Source: Aradus depressus
Taxonomy: Eukaryota; Arthropoda; Insecta; Hemiptera; Aradidae
Length of the DNA: 64,000 nt
Direction of reading: 5' to 3'
Assembly (NCBI GenBank): GCA_963662175.1
Contig: OY759219.1
Location: 25,276,908 to 25,340,907 of the forward strand
Both the position numbers and the translations under genes were made by a program. The notes under the pieces are model-generated. The model searched no databases, was not told the origin of the DNA, and was given only the letters and a program-made list of their open reading frames with translations. Position 1 is the stretch's first letter, and every line of letters begins with the position of its first letter. Positions 1-11,427 of the stretch are shown one piece after another.

Positions 1-1048
1 TATATACTAGGGGGCAGCGGCTGTTAAACTGTTGGATACTCTGAAGAGCGGAGATGGAGTCGCTACAAAATATATAAAAAAAATTAATACAAGATACGTT
101 TATAATAAGTAGACACATTTTTCAATTTAATAAAAATTAAGATAACTATTAGTCAAAACGGTGGATCTTAAAACGTAAAATTCTGTTGAAAACTCGATCT
201 CAGAGTTTCGTACAAGTACAATAGATACTATACCTACATTTTCATAGTCAACCGTTTTCGGGTTAGTCAAGAAAACGTCTAAAAAAAATGTTTAAAAACA
301 TCTTTTTAGAAATGTTTTTGGCATATATCTCGCGAACCGGGAGATCGGCGAAAAATCGTATTCCTTATGAAGTGTGTCTTCTACTTTTCTCTATAATTTT
401 TACTTGAAAAGAATTTTGATTAGGCTATAAATATGAGAGGTATTTTGTAAAATGTACTTAGGCCCCGGAGTAAAGTGGCCCAATTTCTAATCGGATCTAA
501 GTTCCAACCATAGTGTGTAGTGTAATATCAAAAAAGGTGGATATTAATTGTTTAATATATTTAAATAAATCATCAAGATAGAAATATTTGAATTGGAAGG
601 CAGGAAATTAACAGGAAGTCGGTAGAAGACCCTCAGCAGTTCCGAGTATGTAAGGGTGGGGACTTGGGCAACCAATAGGCACTCAGAAGAGTCCCGGGAG
701 GGAAAAAATTGAGGCGAACGAGCCGCATCCAGCTAGAAAGCACTAGGATCACTTCATCAGACGCCACCGAAGAAGGAGGTCCTCTTCTGGAGTCACCAGC
801 GAGGAGGGAGGAGCCCACTCTGGAACCAGCCCTTGTCCAGCCAACATCCCGGAGCCAGGACTCAGCCGGTCACCTGCCCAAAGACGATGTGTTGGAGCTC
901 ACTACTATTTTGAGACAGACAACAGAGATTGATGATTGAAGAAATCCAGAACCCAACAGAAATCGCAACAAACAACGAAAAAACTACAAGGTATTGTTAG
1001 ACCATAAACAATAATTGTTTATGTACAATTATTGTACAAAAACAATAA
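1..1048. other. no host gene seen; repeat debris
   Basis: AT-rich. About 85-150 matches the repeat at 38225-38300 (contains AATACAAGATACGTTTATA). A 76-codon frame at 709-939 has no recognisable domain, and I do not call it a gene. Confidence 0.5.
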
Positions 1049-1797
1049 AGCTAGGAACACATTTTTAACACGTGTCATGTTAACACGTGTCAACACGACA
1101 CGTCAAGATGCGGCACATCAGATATGCCGGACACTTATCTGTGTTGTAAAACGTGTGTTAATGCTGATGTTTTTAAACTGGTGAAGTAGTGTCGTTCGGT
1201 TAGTATGTCCGCTTATAATATAATGGAGCACCTACAAGGAGAGATGGATTGGTTGGATGAAGAAGAGGAAATGGTAGCTGTTACTGCGGCATTGCTTGTG
1301 CTACAACATGAATCCAGAGAATACTGGGTTCATCCAATAAACGAACGTAGACACGAATTTGGTGAATATCATGTTCTGTGGCCCGAAATCAGCAATGACG
1401 ATGACAGGTGTAAAATGTATATCAGGATGACCAAGAAGGAATTTGTCCACCAATCTCCTCCCAAGCCTCTTGTCGTTTTCTTTGGTCTCGGCAGTCCTTA
1501 TTTTGTAAGTTGTACAAAAAATCATACTTTCGTACTTCTTCTATAAATTGTTCCTCCATATTTATAATAAATATGTAAACAAACTCGCGGCGGCTCTGCC
1601 TGAACCTTGTCCTGATGCTTTAACACTCTGACGAAAATCTGACCACTACAGATATTGAAAACACGCGTTATGACATGTTAAAGCGTGTTGTCTGTCCCTG
1701 ACGACACATCACAATAATATGTATAGATCTATTTAAAATAACGTAATAGATATTTCTATGACACGTGTTAATGCGTGTTAAAAATGTGTTCTTAGCT
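1049..1797 (+). mobile_element. PIF/Harbinger-type deletion derivative, TSD TAA
   Basis: Terminal inverted repeats start AGCTAGGAACACATTTTTAA on the left and AGCTAAGAACACATTTTTAA on the right (reverse complement). They are flanked by TAA at 1046-1048 and 1798-1800, the 3-bp target duplication expected for this superfamily. The interior encodes the N-terminus of a HARBI1-like nuclease (see separate entry), so the copy is internally deleted and non-autonomous. Confidence 0.85.
1205..1456 (+). pseudogene. HARBI1-like transposase N-terminal fragment
   Basis: The frame starts MSAYNIMEHLQGEMDW and contains YWVHPINERRHEFGEYH and RCKMYIRMTKKEF. This matches the N-terminal helical region of PIF/Harbinger nucleases (WVHPI..RR..GEY...L..EL...R...Y.RM...F). 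It diverges after about residue 84. The DDE catalytic part is absent, so it is non-functional. Confidence 0.75.
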
Positions 1798-1800
1798 TAA

Positions 1801-2744
1801 TTGTTTATGTACAATTATAGTACTAATATATTATAGGAGCATAGTAAAGTAATTTTTGAAGGATTCTGAGTAACCAATATAAAGTTTAAGAATGTTTATC
1901 ATGAATATATTTAGTCAAATAAGAATGGCATAATTTTCCTTTTATGTATTTTGCACCTCATGTCATCTTGATTTTTCAAAACTGTTTAGTCTTGGCGAAC
2001 CCACGCAACCAAAGAAGTAGGTAAGAATTAGAATCATTATTTTTCAAGAACAACAATTATTTTACATACACAACATTAAATATCTCTAAAGTAAGACACA
2101 CGTGAAATTCCTTTGAAAACTCGATCTCGGAATTTCGCACGATTGCTATACTATATACCTATAAGAAAGTCACAAAAAAAAAAAAAAAGAATAGCGGTAG
2201 TACTTTATCTTTGTTATTGGTTCATTTTCAAAAAAGAAAACATTTTAAATCAATTTTCCGATAGGAGCCATTTTATAAATTTGTTTCCAAATTGACTATA
2301 CCTTGTCAATATGCTAATTTGTCTGGCCCTTTGGGATGGTATCCGATTACCATACCCTCCCTTGGTTGGAACTTCGCTCGCCCTGATAGGGCACGGTGTA
2401 TAGTTCTTCGCGTCTAATCATGTTTACCTTTCTTCCTCTCTGAACATATTTTTGAACATACCTTCTTGTCTTTTTTGATACTCTAACCAACTTCTATTTA
2501 TGGAACAAGGAACTTTCTTTGTTGAGAAAATTCCATCAGGGTTTTCTAACAAGAGAAGCCAAAGTGACCTATATCGTTCAATATATGTTTATGCACCTAT
2601 GTCATGGTTACACTGCTTACATAGTAGATACATTTAAATAGCAAATATTAGTTTGAATTTAATGTTAGATCGAGGGGCGACGCTAGCGCTCTTAATATTT
2701 AGCATATAACCAAGTGCCAGAGAAGTAAATAAAGTACGATTACA
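1801..2744. other. no gene seen
   Basis: AT-rich intergenic sequence. 2095-2165 resembles 170-250 (both contain GAAAACTCGATCTC), a piece of a dispersed repeat. Confidence 0.5.
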
Positions 2745-3592
2745 AAATTGGTATTCAACAGTGTATCTAGGTCTATGTTGTGCTATGGGGCACAAATTTG
2801 TGGAGGAGAATATCATGTAGAAATAAAGAAACTATTTAGATATTTTATTAAAAGACTATTCAGGCTGCCTAGTTCGCGAACTTCTTTTATACAAACTGAA
2901 ACAGGGATAGACCCGACTATTATTTATACAAATAAACTGCACCATAATTACATACTCAAAGTGATAAACATGGCAAATCCAAAACTTCCCAAGGCCTTAG
3001 CTAAAGAGGTTATTAAAAGGAATGTGCTCTGGTTCCGACGGATAAATAACTATATCTCGGACTACAATCTGGGAGATAGTCTGTCTGTTAATAACATCGA
3101 GATATGGAACACACAGTTATTAAATATACGGAATAGTTTAAAAGAGCATTATCGCAATCAGTTCAGGGAGGAAATTAAAAACTCAGACCGGTACTTGCTA
3201 GGCAGGGAACTGGAGTTCCACGATTCAGTTAATAGTTACTTACAGAGTGACCTACCATTGTCAAGTATTAGATTATTAATTAAACTTAGAGGTGACCTGT
3301 TGCATCTAAGCTATACCACCTATCATTCAATATACCTCCGAAGATATGGAATTTGTATGCCCAATGTGTTACAGCCCCTGTAAAGAAGATCTACATCACT
3401 TTCTCATTACCTGCCCCAAATATGATGATTTAAAAAAAGAAATATTTAAAAACAACATAGATAGGTACTTCATTTATGAGTTGGAATTATTAAATGGTAA
3501 AGATTGGCAACTACTGGTAAATTATTGCAAAAAGGCTTACGATTTCAGAAACTGTGAATTTAATAAATAAATAAATAAATAAATAAATAGGA
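2745..3592 (+). mobile_element. non-LTR retrotransposon 3' end (C-terminal ORF2 fragment, AATA tail)
   Basis: An open frame (2748-3383) carries LINE ORF2 C-terminal sequence. It frameshifts near 3346-3383 into a second frame with the typical zinc-binding tail: CPMCYSPCKEDLHHFLITCP, i.e. C-x2-C...H...C. The copy ends in (AATA)n at about 3565-3590, a microsatellite-type LINE 3' tail. It is 5' truncated and frameshifted. Clade not determined. Confidence 0.75.
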
Positions 3593-4347
3593 ACAAAGAT
3601 ATATGTATTTATTATTTTATTTTTATTTGTATTTTAGAAAGAAAAGTTTGTTGAACATCAAGAAAAAAATTCAGTTTCCGAATAGAAAGTTTCCTCTAAC
3701 ATAAACATTTTTAATTCAGGAAGGCCATTATTTAATTAATTCTAATTAGACTATTCTTCATATCGGCAAAATTATTTTAGCAGAAAATTGTAATATTAAT
3801 TAAATAAATAATAAATAACCTTTATTGGTATTTTTTTTAACGCTAGACATTAATTTACTTCTCAGCTCACTCTCAAGACAGGTTGGGTTTGGATACCGGG
3901 TTGGGTTAGTACGAACAGATGGCATAACAACGCCTGGTTATATTTCTATTACAAAATAAATACAAATATATTTTTTTAAATTCTGAAGTGGTTGGTTGAC
4001 CATTGAGGAGGGAGGGGGGCCCCCTTCTGTCCAAACAGTGCTTTGTATTGAGAAGGAGGGGCAGATGGTAAGGCCGGTACAACCGACAGGCACCAGCTGA
4101 CCAATAGGGAGGGGTCTTGTGTAGCTCTCTTTATGTATTTGTATCTAGCAGATTTATTAATTAATAAGCTCATTTTAAATTGAAATGAGAAAAACTATTT
4201 TTATATTTAGTAGTAAACAAAATTATTTTTTTAAATTTATTTTATTAATGTATGTTTGAATAGAATAGAACAGATTTATGACGAGATTTTTTACACCGTG
4301 CAATCCCGTATCAGTTTAGATGAGGCGGCTTTCTTTCATTGCTGTTA
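3593..4347. other. no gene seen
   Basis: AT-rich. The 65-codon minus-strand frame at 3976-4173 has no recognisable domain. Confidence 0.45.
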
Positions 4348-4994
4348 ATAGCCCCAGAGACGATCAATTGAAATTGCAATTGACAGTTTCAATTGAAGGC
4401 TTCAATCATCACATCAATTCTAGTTTCTGTGTTCACCTTCAATTGTTCTGTTTTGACATAGTGCTCTGGCTGATATTTTAATTTGTTGATTATTAAAATG
4501 CATTCATTTTTTTATTTTAAAATGGTCTCGAACACAGACGTGGGTTTTCTTGCATTAACTCTAGCCCTCTGCACTCGGAACAAAGAAAAGAGAAAGAGAC
4601 GTTGGTCCAAAGAATGGTATAAACTGAGAAGCCGTTTTACCCATGAAAATTTATTACGTATCCTTCGAGATACTGAACCCGAGGATTACAAAAATTTTCT
4701 CTGATATTAACAGCAAAACAAAGTCTCTTTCCTCGAACGAAATCACCTCATCAGAAACGACACTCATATTTGCTGCCTGGCGTACTACTGACGGAACGAT
4801 TGTCAATTTGCTAGTTACACTATCAATCGCTGCCATCAATTGCTCTTATCAATGACCTTCAATCAAATTTTCTATCAATAGCCGTCATTTAATTGACAAT
4901 GGCGTCAATTGCCTCCTAGACGATCAATTAGTCCCATCAATGATATCATTGACAATTGCGATTGTGCAATTTTAATGATCGTCTCGGGGGCACT
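4348..4994 (+). mobile_element. PIF/Harbinger-type deletion derivative inserted in a LINE, TSD TTA
   Basis: Ends are ATAGCCCCAGAGACGATCA (left) and AGTGCCCCCGAGACGATCA (right, reverse complement). Both are flanked by TTA (4345-4347, 4995-4997). Inside, 4483-4704 encodes a Harbinger N-terminus (RRWSKEWYKLRSRFTHENLL followed by a block ending EDYKNFL), then stops. The right flank is in the RNase-H-proximal end of a LINE, so this element is the younger insertion. Subterminal CAATTGA repeats are frequent. Confidence 0.8.
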
Positions 4995-5246
4995 TTAGGA
5001 GGTGGAGATTTCAACTCCAAGCTCTTCTTTTTCAATAAGGACAGTCCGAACTGCTCGTGTGGTAGCGTTGAGACTGCAGAACACGTAGTTCTCGAAAGAA
5101 CTCAGTACGACGGGGCTAGGGTGGAGTTGATAAGCTGGACAGGATCGTACCTGGGACTGAACCCTCGGAAGGTGATGAGTGAGGCTGATTACCCAGCATT
5201 TAGTCGATTCGTCGCCTCCTGGCGGAGGGTAAAGAAGGCAGTATAA
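4995..5246 (+). mobile_element. non-LTR retrotransposon C-terminal fragment
   Basis: Encodes GGDFNSKLFFFNKDSPNCSC, then G-S-V-E-T-A-E-H-V-V-L-E. This is the C-terminal metal-binding tail typical of Jockey/R1-like LINEs ([TG]GHG.F...L..F......C.CG..ET..H). Interrupted upstream by the Harbinger insertion. Confidence 0.65.
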
Positions 5247-5264
5247 CACATGCGACCATCCCTG

Positions 5265-5430
5265 GCGCAACACAGCCATAAAACATAGATGCCACATCTC
5301 GGCCCAGATATGTTTTATTTTGTGACATAGACATTTCTTCAGGTCGGATGTCCGCGTCACTTCATTTGCTTCCTTAGCAGCTATATCGGCTGTAACGTTC
5401 CCTTCAATTCCCATACTTGAAGGGATCAAT
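5265..5430 (-). mobile_element. LINE RNase H fragment, opposite strand
   Basis: Minus-strand frame with IPSSMGIEGNVTADIAAKEA, matching the RNase H motif WIPSH.GI.GNE.AD.AA..A of non-LTR elements. It lies tail to tail with the preceding plus-strand LINE fragment, so at least two LINE insertions met here. Confidence 0.65.
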
Positions 5431-5650
5431 AAAAAAATTAAAGTTTTCTGTTGACTTTCGCAATTTGCTAGCTAATAAACAAATAGGCAGCAGCTGTAGA
5501 GCTCTTGAATGCTCTGAAGAGCGGACATTGAATCATTGCTTGACCCACAGTGAAAATGTCCAACGCTTCGGCAACGACGCTCAGCTCTGCGTTGAAACTG
5601 CTGCAGTAAGTTGGCAGCTTGTACTTATATGTTTGATATCTATTATTGCT

Positions 5651-5910
5651 GAGGGCGCCAATCGCTCAGGGGTAGCGTGCTTGCCTACTGAGCTCCTAAA
5701 CCCCTTCCGAGGCCCTTACGTTTTTTATCTAGGATGTGAAGAAACCTTGAGCACACCGTCCTTCAGATGGGACGTTAAGCTACGGTCCCGAGCTTGTGTG
5801 ATGTCACATCGTTTAAAACCTCCTACCCAAAGTGAATAAACTTGGCTTAGTAAAATTTAGGACTCCCACAGTAGTCGGGCTCAGTAGGCGATATGAGCTC
5901 GCAGTTAACT
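5651..5910 (+). repeat. SINE-A copy (diverged)
   Basis: Starts GAGGGCGCC with a weakened A box (TCGCTCAGGGG). It carries the body block CCGTCCTTCAGATGGGACG and ends near GCAGTTAACTATC without the telomeric-type tail. Confidence 0.75.
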
Positions 5911-6039
5911 ATCTTTAACGTTGAAGAGATGTGTTCCTTCAGTCAATTTGACTGAAAATCAACAGGTATCGTCCTTAGAGGGTTCTGGATACACATATAA
6001 AATTTCATGTCGATCGGGAGTTATCCTGTTCATAAATAC

Positions 6040-6165
6040 ACACAGATAGACCTTTTTTTTTCATTTTTCGAATCAGAGGTCGCATAACACAACTCCCTTG
6101 AAAACTCCGCATCAAATTTTTGACAGATGACATAACTTCCCCTATACACCGTAAAGCTGATGTAT
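6040..6165 (+). repeat. dispersed repeat R1, 3' portion
   Basis: Contains GACATAACTTCCCCTATAC followed by AAAGCTGATG. Related ends occur near 19625-19700, 30100-30146, 31640-31670 and (minus) 58783-58850. Class unknown; possibly the untranslated end of a LINE. Confidence 0.55.
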
Positions 6166-6510
6166 AAAAAAAAAGAAACCTCTATGCGCTATGATCCAAC
6201 AGTGAGAAGAAAATATGTAAGCATAGTCCTACCAGAAATTTACAAGAAAGAAATATCCTTCAAATCCATATACACATTTTGCCCTACACTTATCTTTATT
6301 TTGAAGGGTCACGGAAGGGTGAGGACCCTTGCACCTCTCTGACCCCACAGGTCATAACCCCTCATTAACCATGTATTCACGGACCGGCTGCCCAATGGCC
6401 TGCATGATCTCATGACACACACGCACATCCAACACTATAATTTAGTAGCTTTCAAATCTATTCAAACCAGTGGTGGATCTACAGTTTTGAGCCCGTGATT
6501 CTTCACAAAA

Positions 6511-6825
6511 GTAGTTGGTTGGGTGTTATCCTACAAAGCTCAAAATTACGGGTTCAAAACCCGGCCGAGTTTTTTTTTATCTGGGAGGTGAAAAAACTTT
6601 GAGCACGCCGTCCTTCGGATAGGACGTTAAGCGATGGTTCGGAGCCCGTGCGATGTCAGATACTGTTTAAAGAACTGAACCCTAGGTGAATAAACCAAAA
6701 TTGGCAAAATATAGGACTCCAACAGTAGAGTCCGACCCATGTTCACCAGAGTGACGAATGAGCGCACTGGTAGTAGGCGATATGACCTCATAGTTAAAGC
6801 CTGGGCATGAGTCACAATAACTAAC
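6511..6825 (+). repeat. SINE-A copy (diverged)
   Basis: B box GGGTTCAAAACCC, body GCCGTCCTTCGGATAGGACG, 3' hairpin region AGAGTGACGAATGAGCGCAC and end GGGCATGAGTCACAATAAC. The tRNA-like head is damaged. Confidence 0.8.
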
Positions 6826-7345
6826 ATATATTTTATTTTCTTATTTATTTAATGCTTTTTAATAATAAAACGATATTTTATAATTTGTTGCTGAGCAATA
6901 CAATTTAAACATTACTTTAAAATATTTCCATTGGAAAATGTATTTTCCACTTTTTGGTACGCTCTTTTGGCCTATCTCAAATCTAGGGACACATTAGTCA
7001 TTGGAAATTTAATATATTTTCGGTAAGAACCAAGTGATTGAACTAATCGTTTCCATGTATACGATATATTAGGACGGTTTTCGGTATGTATCTCGCTAAA
7101 ATAAGTTATACTTATTTCAGTTGTTTCTACAAATTTATTTGAAATATCTTTGATTAGGTCATAAATGTAAGCAATATTTCGTAAAATATACCTAAGACCC
7201 AGGGGTAGCAGTTGTAGCAATGATACAGGGCCCCAGAGCTAGAGGGCCTAAACATGCGTAAGCAAATAATCGTAAACTGTTATCCATAGTCATATTGATA
7301 AAAGGCAAGCCTACATTTCTAAATTAAAACTTATTAAAAATTATC

Positions 7346-7480
7346 TTAGAACTTCTATGGGACAAGAACAGCTATCTGACATCAATACTGTCCATAGAAA
7401 AAGAAGAACGTGAGAAACTAAAATCTTCTTTAGCTATGGATGATATAATAAATACGTTCGTCGAAAGAAAAGGTAAGAAA
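7346..7480 (+). pseudogene. hAT (ZMYM1/DUF4371-like) transposase C-terminal fragment
   Basis: Short open stretch encoding SYLTSILSIEKEEREKLKSS, then LAMDDIINTFVERKG. It resembles the conserved C-terminal L..L.ILSIE......(D)DII..F..KK.RK block of ZMYM1-type hAT transposases. No flanking ends found. Confidence 0.5.
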
Positions 7481-7499
7481 AGTACCTATTTAACCACTA

Positions 7500-8785
7500 G
7501 AATATTTTTTCTAGAGTTAAGTTTTTTTTAATATGTATTGTTGTTTTTGTTATTTTCAAATATATTTTGTTTATGCGAGTGTTTTTGTTTATTTTCCGAA
7601 AAAAGGCCCCCCAAGAAATTTTGATACTCTAGGGCTAGCTACACCACTGCTAGGACCTGATGAAAAGTGGTTTTACTTTTCGTTTGGTTTCTGCCAACAA
7701 CTTATGAAATCTAAGCAATTTAGCACAAGACTTCTTCATTCCAAATTTAAAGTTTATAGCTACATTCTGCGTTAGAGCGCGCACAAAGCTTCAGTCACGA
7801 AAATGATCAAAATGGATTCAAAAGACCTTGAAACGTGAAATTCTTTGGTATTATCTAAACTGTTTTTCTTTCGAAATATCAGTACAAGAGTAGTTATTGA
7901 AAAAAATTTTGGAGAGTGTAAGAGGAAGTATGTAGGTCGACTGAGAAGAGGCATAGAAAGAGATAATAGGGAAGCGACGAACCGGAACGGAAGGGGGACC
8001 AGCTGAAGTGGATAACGCCTCCGGATTAGTGGGCTATCAGATATGTAAATCTAGAGTCCTCTTCAGTGGCAAGATCTACAGATCTGATACCTACCAATGA
8101 AAAGGATCTATCTATTGTACTCAAACCAGATTCTAATGTCTTCTTGTAGCCCAGTAAAACTGCCTTTTTCAGTGAAATAATTGTAGCAAGTCATGGGCAC
8201 ACTGTTAAAAGAATTTTGTGCTTGCGGGTACATTCCGGGCTGTTGTTACAATTTCTGTCCCACATCAAAAGAGATTCCACAACTTTGGAAGCAGTTCCTG
8301 CTCAAATTAACGCGGCCATACTTTGTGTACAAAGTTCGAAATTTAGTTGTAGAGAAAACTGAAAGCCCCATGTGTATACAATACGTTTTCTCGAGATACC
8401 CTAAGACCTAAAATGTTGTTTTGAAACTCATTTTTAGACTTTCGCTTAACTTACGCGAAAACTGTTATTTCCTAGCGATAAATTAGTTCTTAACAAAAAT
8501 GTACCATGCTAAATATCCAATCGTCAATATGTGTAGATTTGAGATAGGATCAATAAGAACAATTATAGTGCTCCAAAGATTGTAAAATATATTTTATGTA
8601 TTGTATTATATACATACGAAATATTTCAGAGTTATGTTTAAATTGTATTGCGAATTGACGAATTATAAACTTTTTTTTTATTATTAGTAGTTTTTTTTAA
8701 ATTCAAAATTATAATAAAAATAAGTGATGCGTTCATTACAGGACTTTCTTGCACAGATCACTTTTTCCCACTGTAATCATCATCA
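7500..8785. other. no gene seen
   Basis: AT-rich. The frames at 7533, 7772 and 8193 have no recognisable motif. Confidence 0.45.
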
Positions 8786-9120
8786 TTATGATCGGCGCAA
8801 CAACTCATCTCCGAGTCAAAGCCTCCTGGATCAGCCTTCGCCAGTCGTCGCGGTCCTGTGCAGCTGCCCTCCAGTTCCTGACTCCAAGTAGGATCTTCGC
8901 ATCATGCGGAACACCGTCCTTCCAACACGTCTGGTCCCGTGGATTTCCTCCAGTAATATCATCATGGTCCCCCATTCTTGCCAAGTGTCCTGCCCATCTC
9001 AGTCTGTGAAGTCTTACAAACCTTACTACGTCCGGTTCTTGCTACAAAGCGTATAGCTCCTGATTTGTTCTTCTCCTCCAGACCTGTCCGTCGTAGGCTC
9101 CTCTATAGATGCAACGTAGG
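8786..9120 (-). mobile_element. RTE-like LINE C-terminal fragment
   Basis: Read on the minus strand, with one frameshift, it encodes GQVWRRRTNQELY, then RLRWAGHLARMGD and finally NWRAAAQDRDDWRRLIQEA. This is the classic RTE-type ORF2 C-terminus. It is followed by a GATGATGATTA-like microsatellite tail at about 8770-8785. 5' truncated. Confidence 0.8.
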
Positions 9121-9307
9121 ATCTTCCTTTTTTTCCCCCTTCCTCTTCTCCTTCTTTTTCCACTGTCTCTTTCTAAAATCATTTCGCACTGGCATTACTG
9201 GGTATTAGAAAGTCACTCTCAAAATTACACTGTACAACTGGTTGTGCAATGCATTCTGTTGTTTGCAAAAACTGAGCTGAGTCTGTCTAAATTTATTTAA
9301 TCATACT

Positions 9308-9600
9308 TTTAGGTTAGGTTAGGTTTATGACTCATGCCCGGGCTTTAACTACGAGGTCATATCGCCTACTACCAGAGCGCTCTTTCGTAACTCTGGTGGA
9401 CATGAGCCCGACTCTACTGTGGGAGTCCTAAATTTTGCCTACCCTAAATTTTTATTCACCTAGGATAGGGGTCTTTAACGAGTACCTGACATCGTACAGG
9501 CTCGGGACCATCGCTTAACGTCCCATCCAAAGGACGGCGTGCTTCAGTTTATTTTACCTCCCAGATAAAATAAACTAAGGGCCTCAGTCGGGTTTCAAAC
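9308..9600 (-). repeat. SINE-A copy with TTAGG-type 3' tail
   Basis: Minus-oriented copy. The tail reads TTAGGTTAGGTTAGG on the plus strand, then ATGACTCATGCCCGGGC. The body reaches the B-box region and stops (CGGGTTTCAAAC), so the 5' tRNA head is missing. Confidence 0.9.
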
Positions 9601-9604
9601 TTTT

Positions 9605-10231
9605 AATGTGGTCGGTTAACATACAAGTAGTGTATTTGAAATGGGGCATATCAACCGGTTTGTGATCACTGGATGGAACCGTAGGGTTTTCAAGTTTGCG
9701 CACTTTTACCGGAACTGATATTAAATTATTAATATGAATATATTAATACTTTAAATAGATTTCAATTGAATTCAATGGATTTTTTCTAGCCTTTTTGCAA
9801 CAACTGTTTTTGCACAAAATTCTTTTAATAGATGCTTTTTCACAAGAATATTTTTATCGAAAAAAAGTTTGTACGTTAGAACACTGAAAAAAACGGCTCA
9901 AAAAAAGTGGTGTCCAATGGTAAACCGAAAAGGGCTTCATTTTTACATTTGAAATAGAAAAATCCTATTTTGCGCGAGAATTTTGCCTCTCAATTGATTT
10001 CAATGGGGATTTCGTTTTTCGGTGATTATTCCTCCGTGGTATGTTCGATTTCAGATTTTTTTATTAGTAAACCATCGTCACCGTGTCCACTACCATCATG
10101 GCAAATTTCAATGTGATCGGTACCTAAAGGGGTTTGGAGGAGTACGAGTACAACGAAATACATGAGTCGCCTAAGAAAGAGCTTCGTAAACTCAGGTCAA
10201 TAAACTCATTACTTTCATACAGCCAGTAATG
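9605..10231. other. no gene seen
   Basis: AT-rich unique-looking sequence on both strands. Confidence 0.4.
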
Positions 10232-10235
10232 CCCA

Positions 10236-10837
10236 TGTTACGCCGAATTGACGAAATTGCCTAGTTCGTGAACTAGGCAAAAAATTGCCGAATTCATGAA
10301 TTAGGCAATTTGTTGGTTTCATTTTGCCTATTTCCCGAAATAGGCCATCCCCACTTTTTGGGTAATTCCCTAAATAGGGAATTATTGGGATCTATATATA
10401 AATTATTATAGATTATTATAGATAGGGAATTATTGAATTATATAAAACACAAATAATGAAAAAAAAAGTCCTTTTAATACTGGGTTTTAAACAACATTGA
10501 ACAGTATTCGTTAGCAAATGTTTAAAAAAACAATGAAAAAGAGGTCAAATTAAAAAAAAAAAAATTAATCATGGTTTTTACAGGAATTTCCAGAATGACA
10601 AGCTGAATTACAAACGAAGCCACTCTTATAACATTTACATCGTGAAGATTTACGTCTTTTTTGCATGAACACCTTTTGTACCCTAACTATGCGCTGCATG
10701 TAGTTGCCTAATTCGTGAACTGGGCAACATGATTACTGCCGATTACGTGTATTAGGCAGTAGATTTGCCTAGTACGTGAATTCGGCAATTTTTTGCCTAG
10801 TTCACGAACTAGGCAATTTCGTCAATTCGGCGTAACA
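10236..10837 (-). mobile_element. non-autonomous DNA transposon, long hairpin TIRs, TSD CCCA (Ginger-like?)
   Basis: Near-perfect terminal inverted repeats of more than 70 bp begin TGTTACGCCGAATTGACGAA and contain internal palindromes (TGCCTAGTTCGTGAACTAGG). The flanks are CCCA on both sides. The minus strand of the interior encodes a short tail ending RCKCYKSGFVCNSACHSGN then SCKNHD and a stop (about 10570-10705). The C.C...G..C...CH.G..C.N pattern recalls the C-terminal zinc knuckle of Ginger/KRBA2-type DDE integrases. A 4-bp TSD and TG termini fit, but the family assignment is tentative. Confidence 0.7.
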
Positions 10838-10848
10838 CCCATATGAAA

Positions 10849-11415
10849 TAATTTATGGTTTCCAGATTTACTTTGTGAAGCTCCATTCTAGGAATAGATA
10901 ATTAAAATACACAATTTCTTTGTCAAACTTCACTATATATTCTCAAATACTCAACTAGTTTCGCCGTGTTAAGGCATTATCAAGAGTCACTTACAAACTG
11001 ACAGAATTGGTTGACAGGGTAGAAGGTACAGTTATGGAGGGGGTTTTTAGGTAATGACGGGGAATCCCTTGTTTTTGTTACTCTATACATTCCAATAAAC
11101 ATACCAAATACCAACACTTTACTGTTAGATTCGCTTTATTAGATTTTATATATATATATTTTTTTCTTTCTTTTTTATTTTATATTTATTATTATCTTGT
11201 AAACATCTGTTTATTGGAATGTATAGAGTAACAAAAACAAGGGATTCCCCGTCACTACCTAAAAACCCCCTCCATAACTGTACCTTCTACCCTGTCAACC
11301 AATTCTGTCAGTTTGTAAGTGACTCTTGATAATGCCTTAACACGGCGAAACTAGTTGAGTATTTGAGAATATATAGTGAAGTTTGACAAAGAAATTGTGT
11401 ATTTTAATTATCTAT
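10849..11415. mobile_element. foldback (Penelope-like) insertion with hammerhead motifs, 12-bp TSD
   Basis: Perfect TSD ACCCATATGAAA at 10837-10848 and 11416-11427. The insert has a 46-bp one-sided extension, then inverted arms of about 205 bp (10895-11100 and 11211-11414) around an AT-rich loop. Each arm carries a hammerhead-like core reading outward (10949-10988 minus, 11321-11360 plus). The architecture matches what I recall of Penelope-like elements (inverted pseudo-LTRs with a short extension on one side). No ORF. Confidence 0.75.
11321..11360 (+). ncRNA. hammerhead ribozyme-like motif
   Basis: GACTC-TTGATAA-TGCC...GGC-GAAAC-TA-GTT-GAGT. Helix I ACTC/GAGT and helix II GCC/GGC are intact; helix III AC/GT. 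The core has substitutions (CTGATGA to TTGATAA), so activity is doubtful. A mirror copy lies at 10949-10988 on the minus strand. Confidence 0.6.
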
Positions 11416-11427
11416 ACCCATATGAAA

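Noticed and set aside
709..939. 76-codon frame with polar, Ser/Glu-rich sequence
   Set aside because: No recognisable family, no splice sites tying it to other exons, and a complementary frame is also open. Not enough to call a gene.
1205..1546. Host single-exon gene of 113 aa
   Set aside because: Protein is a Harbinger transposase fragment and the ORF lies between TIRs with a TAA duplication.
9308..9325. Interstitial telomere array
   Set aside because: Only three TTAGG units, always at the same point next to the SINE 3' end; it is the SINE tail.
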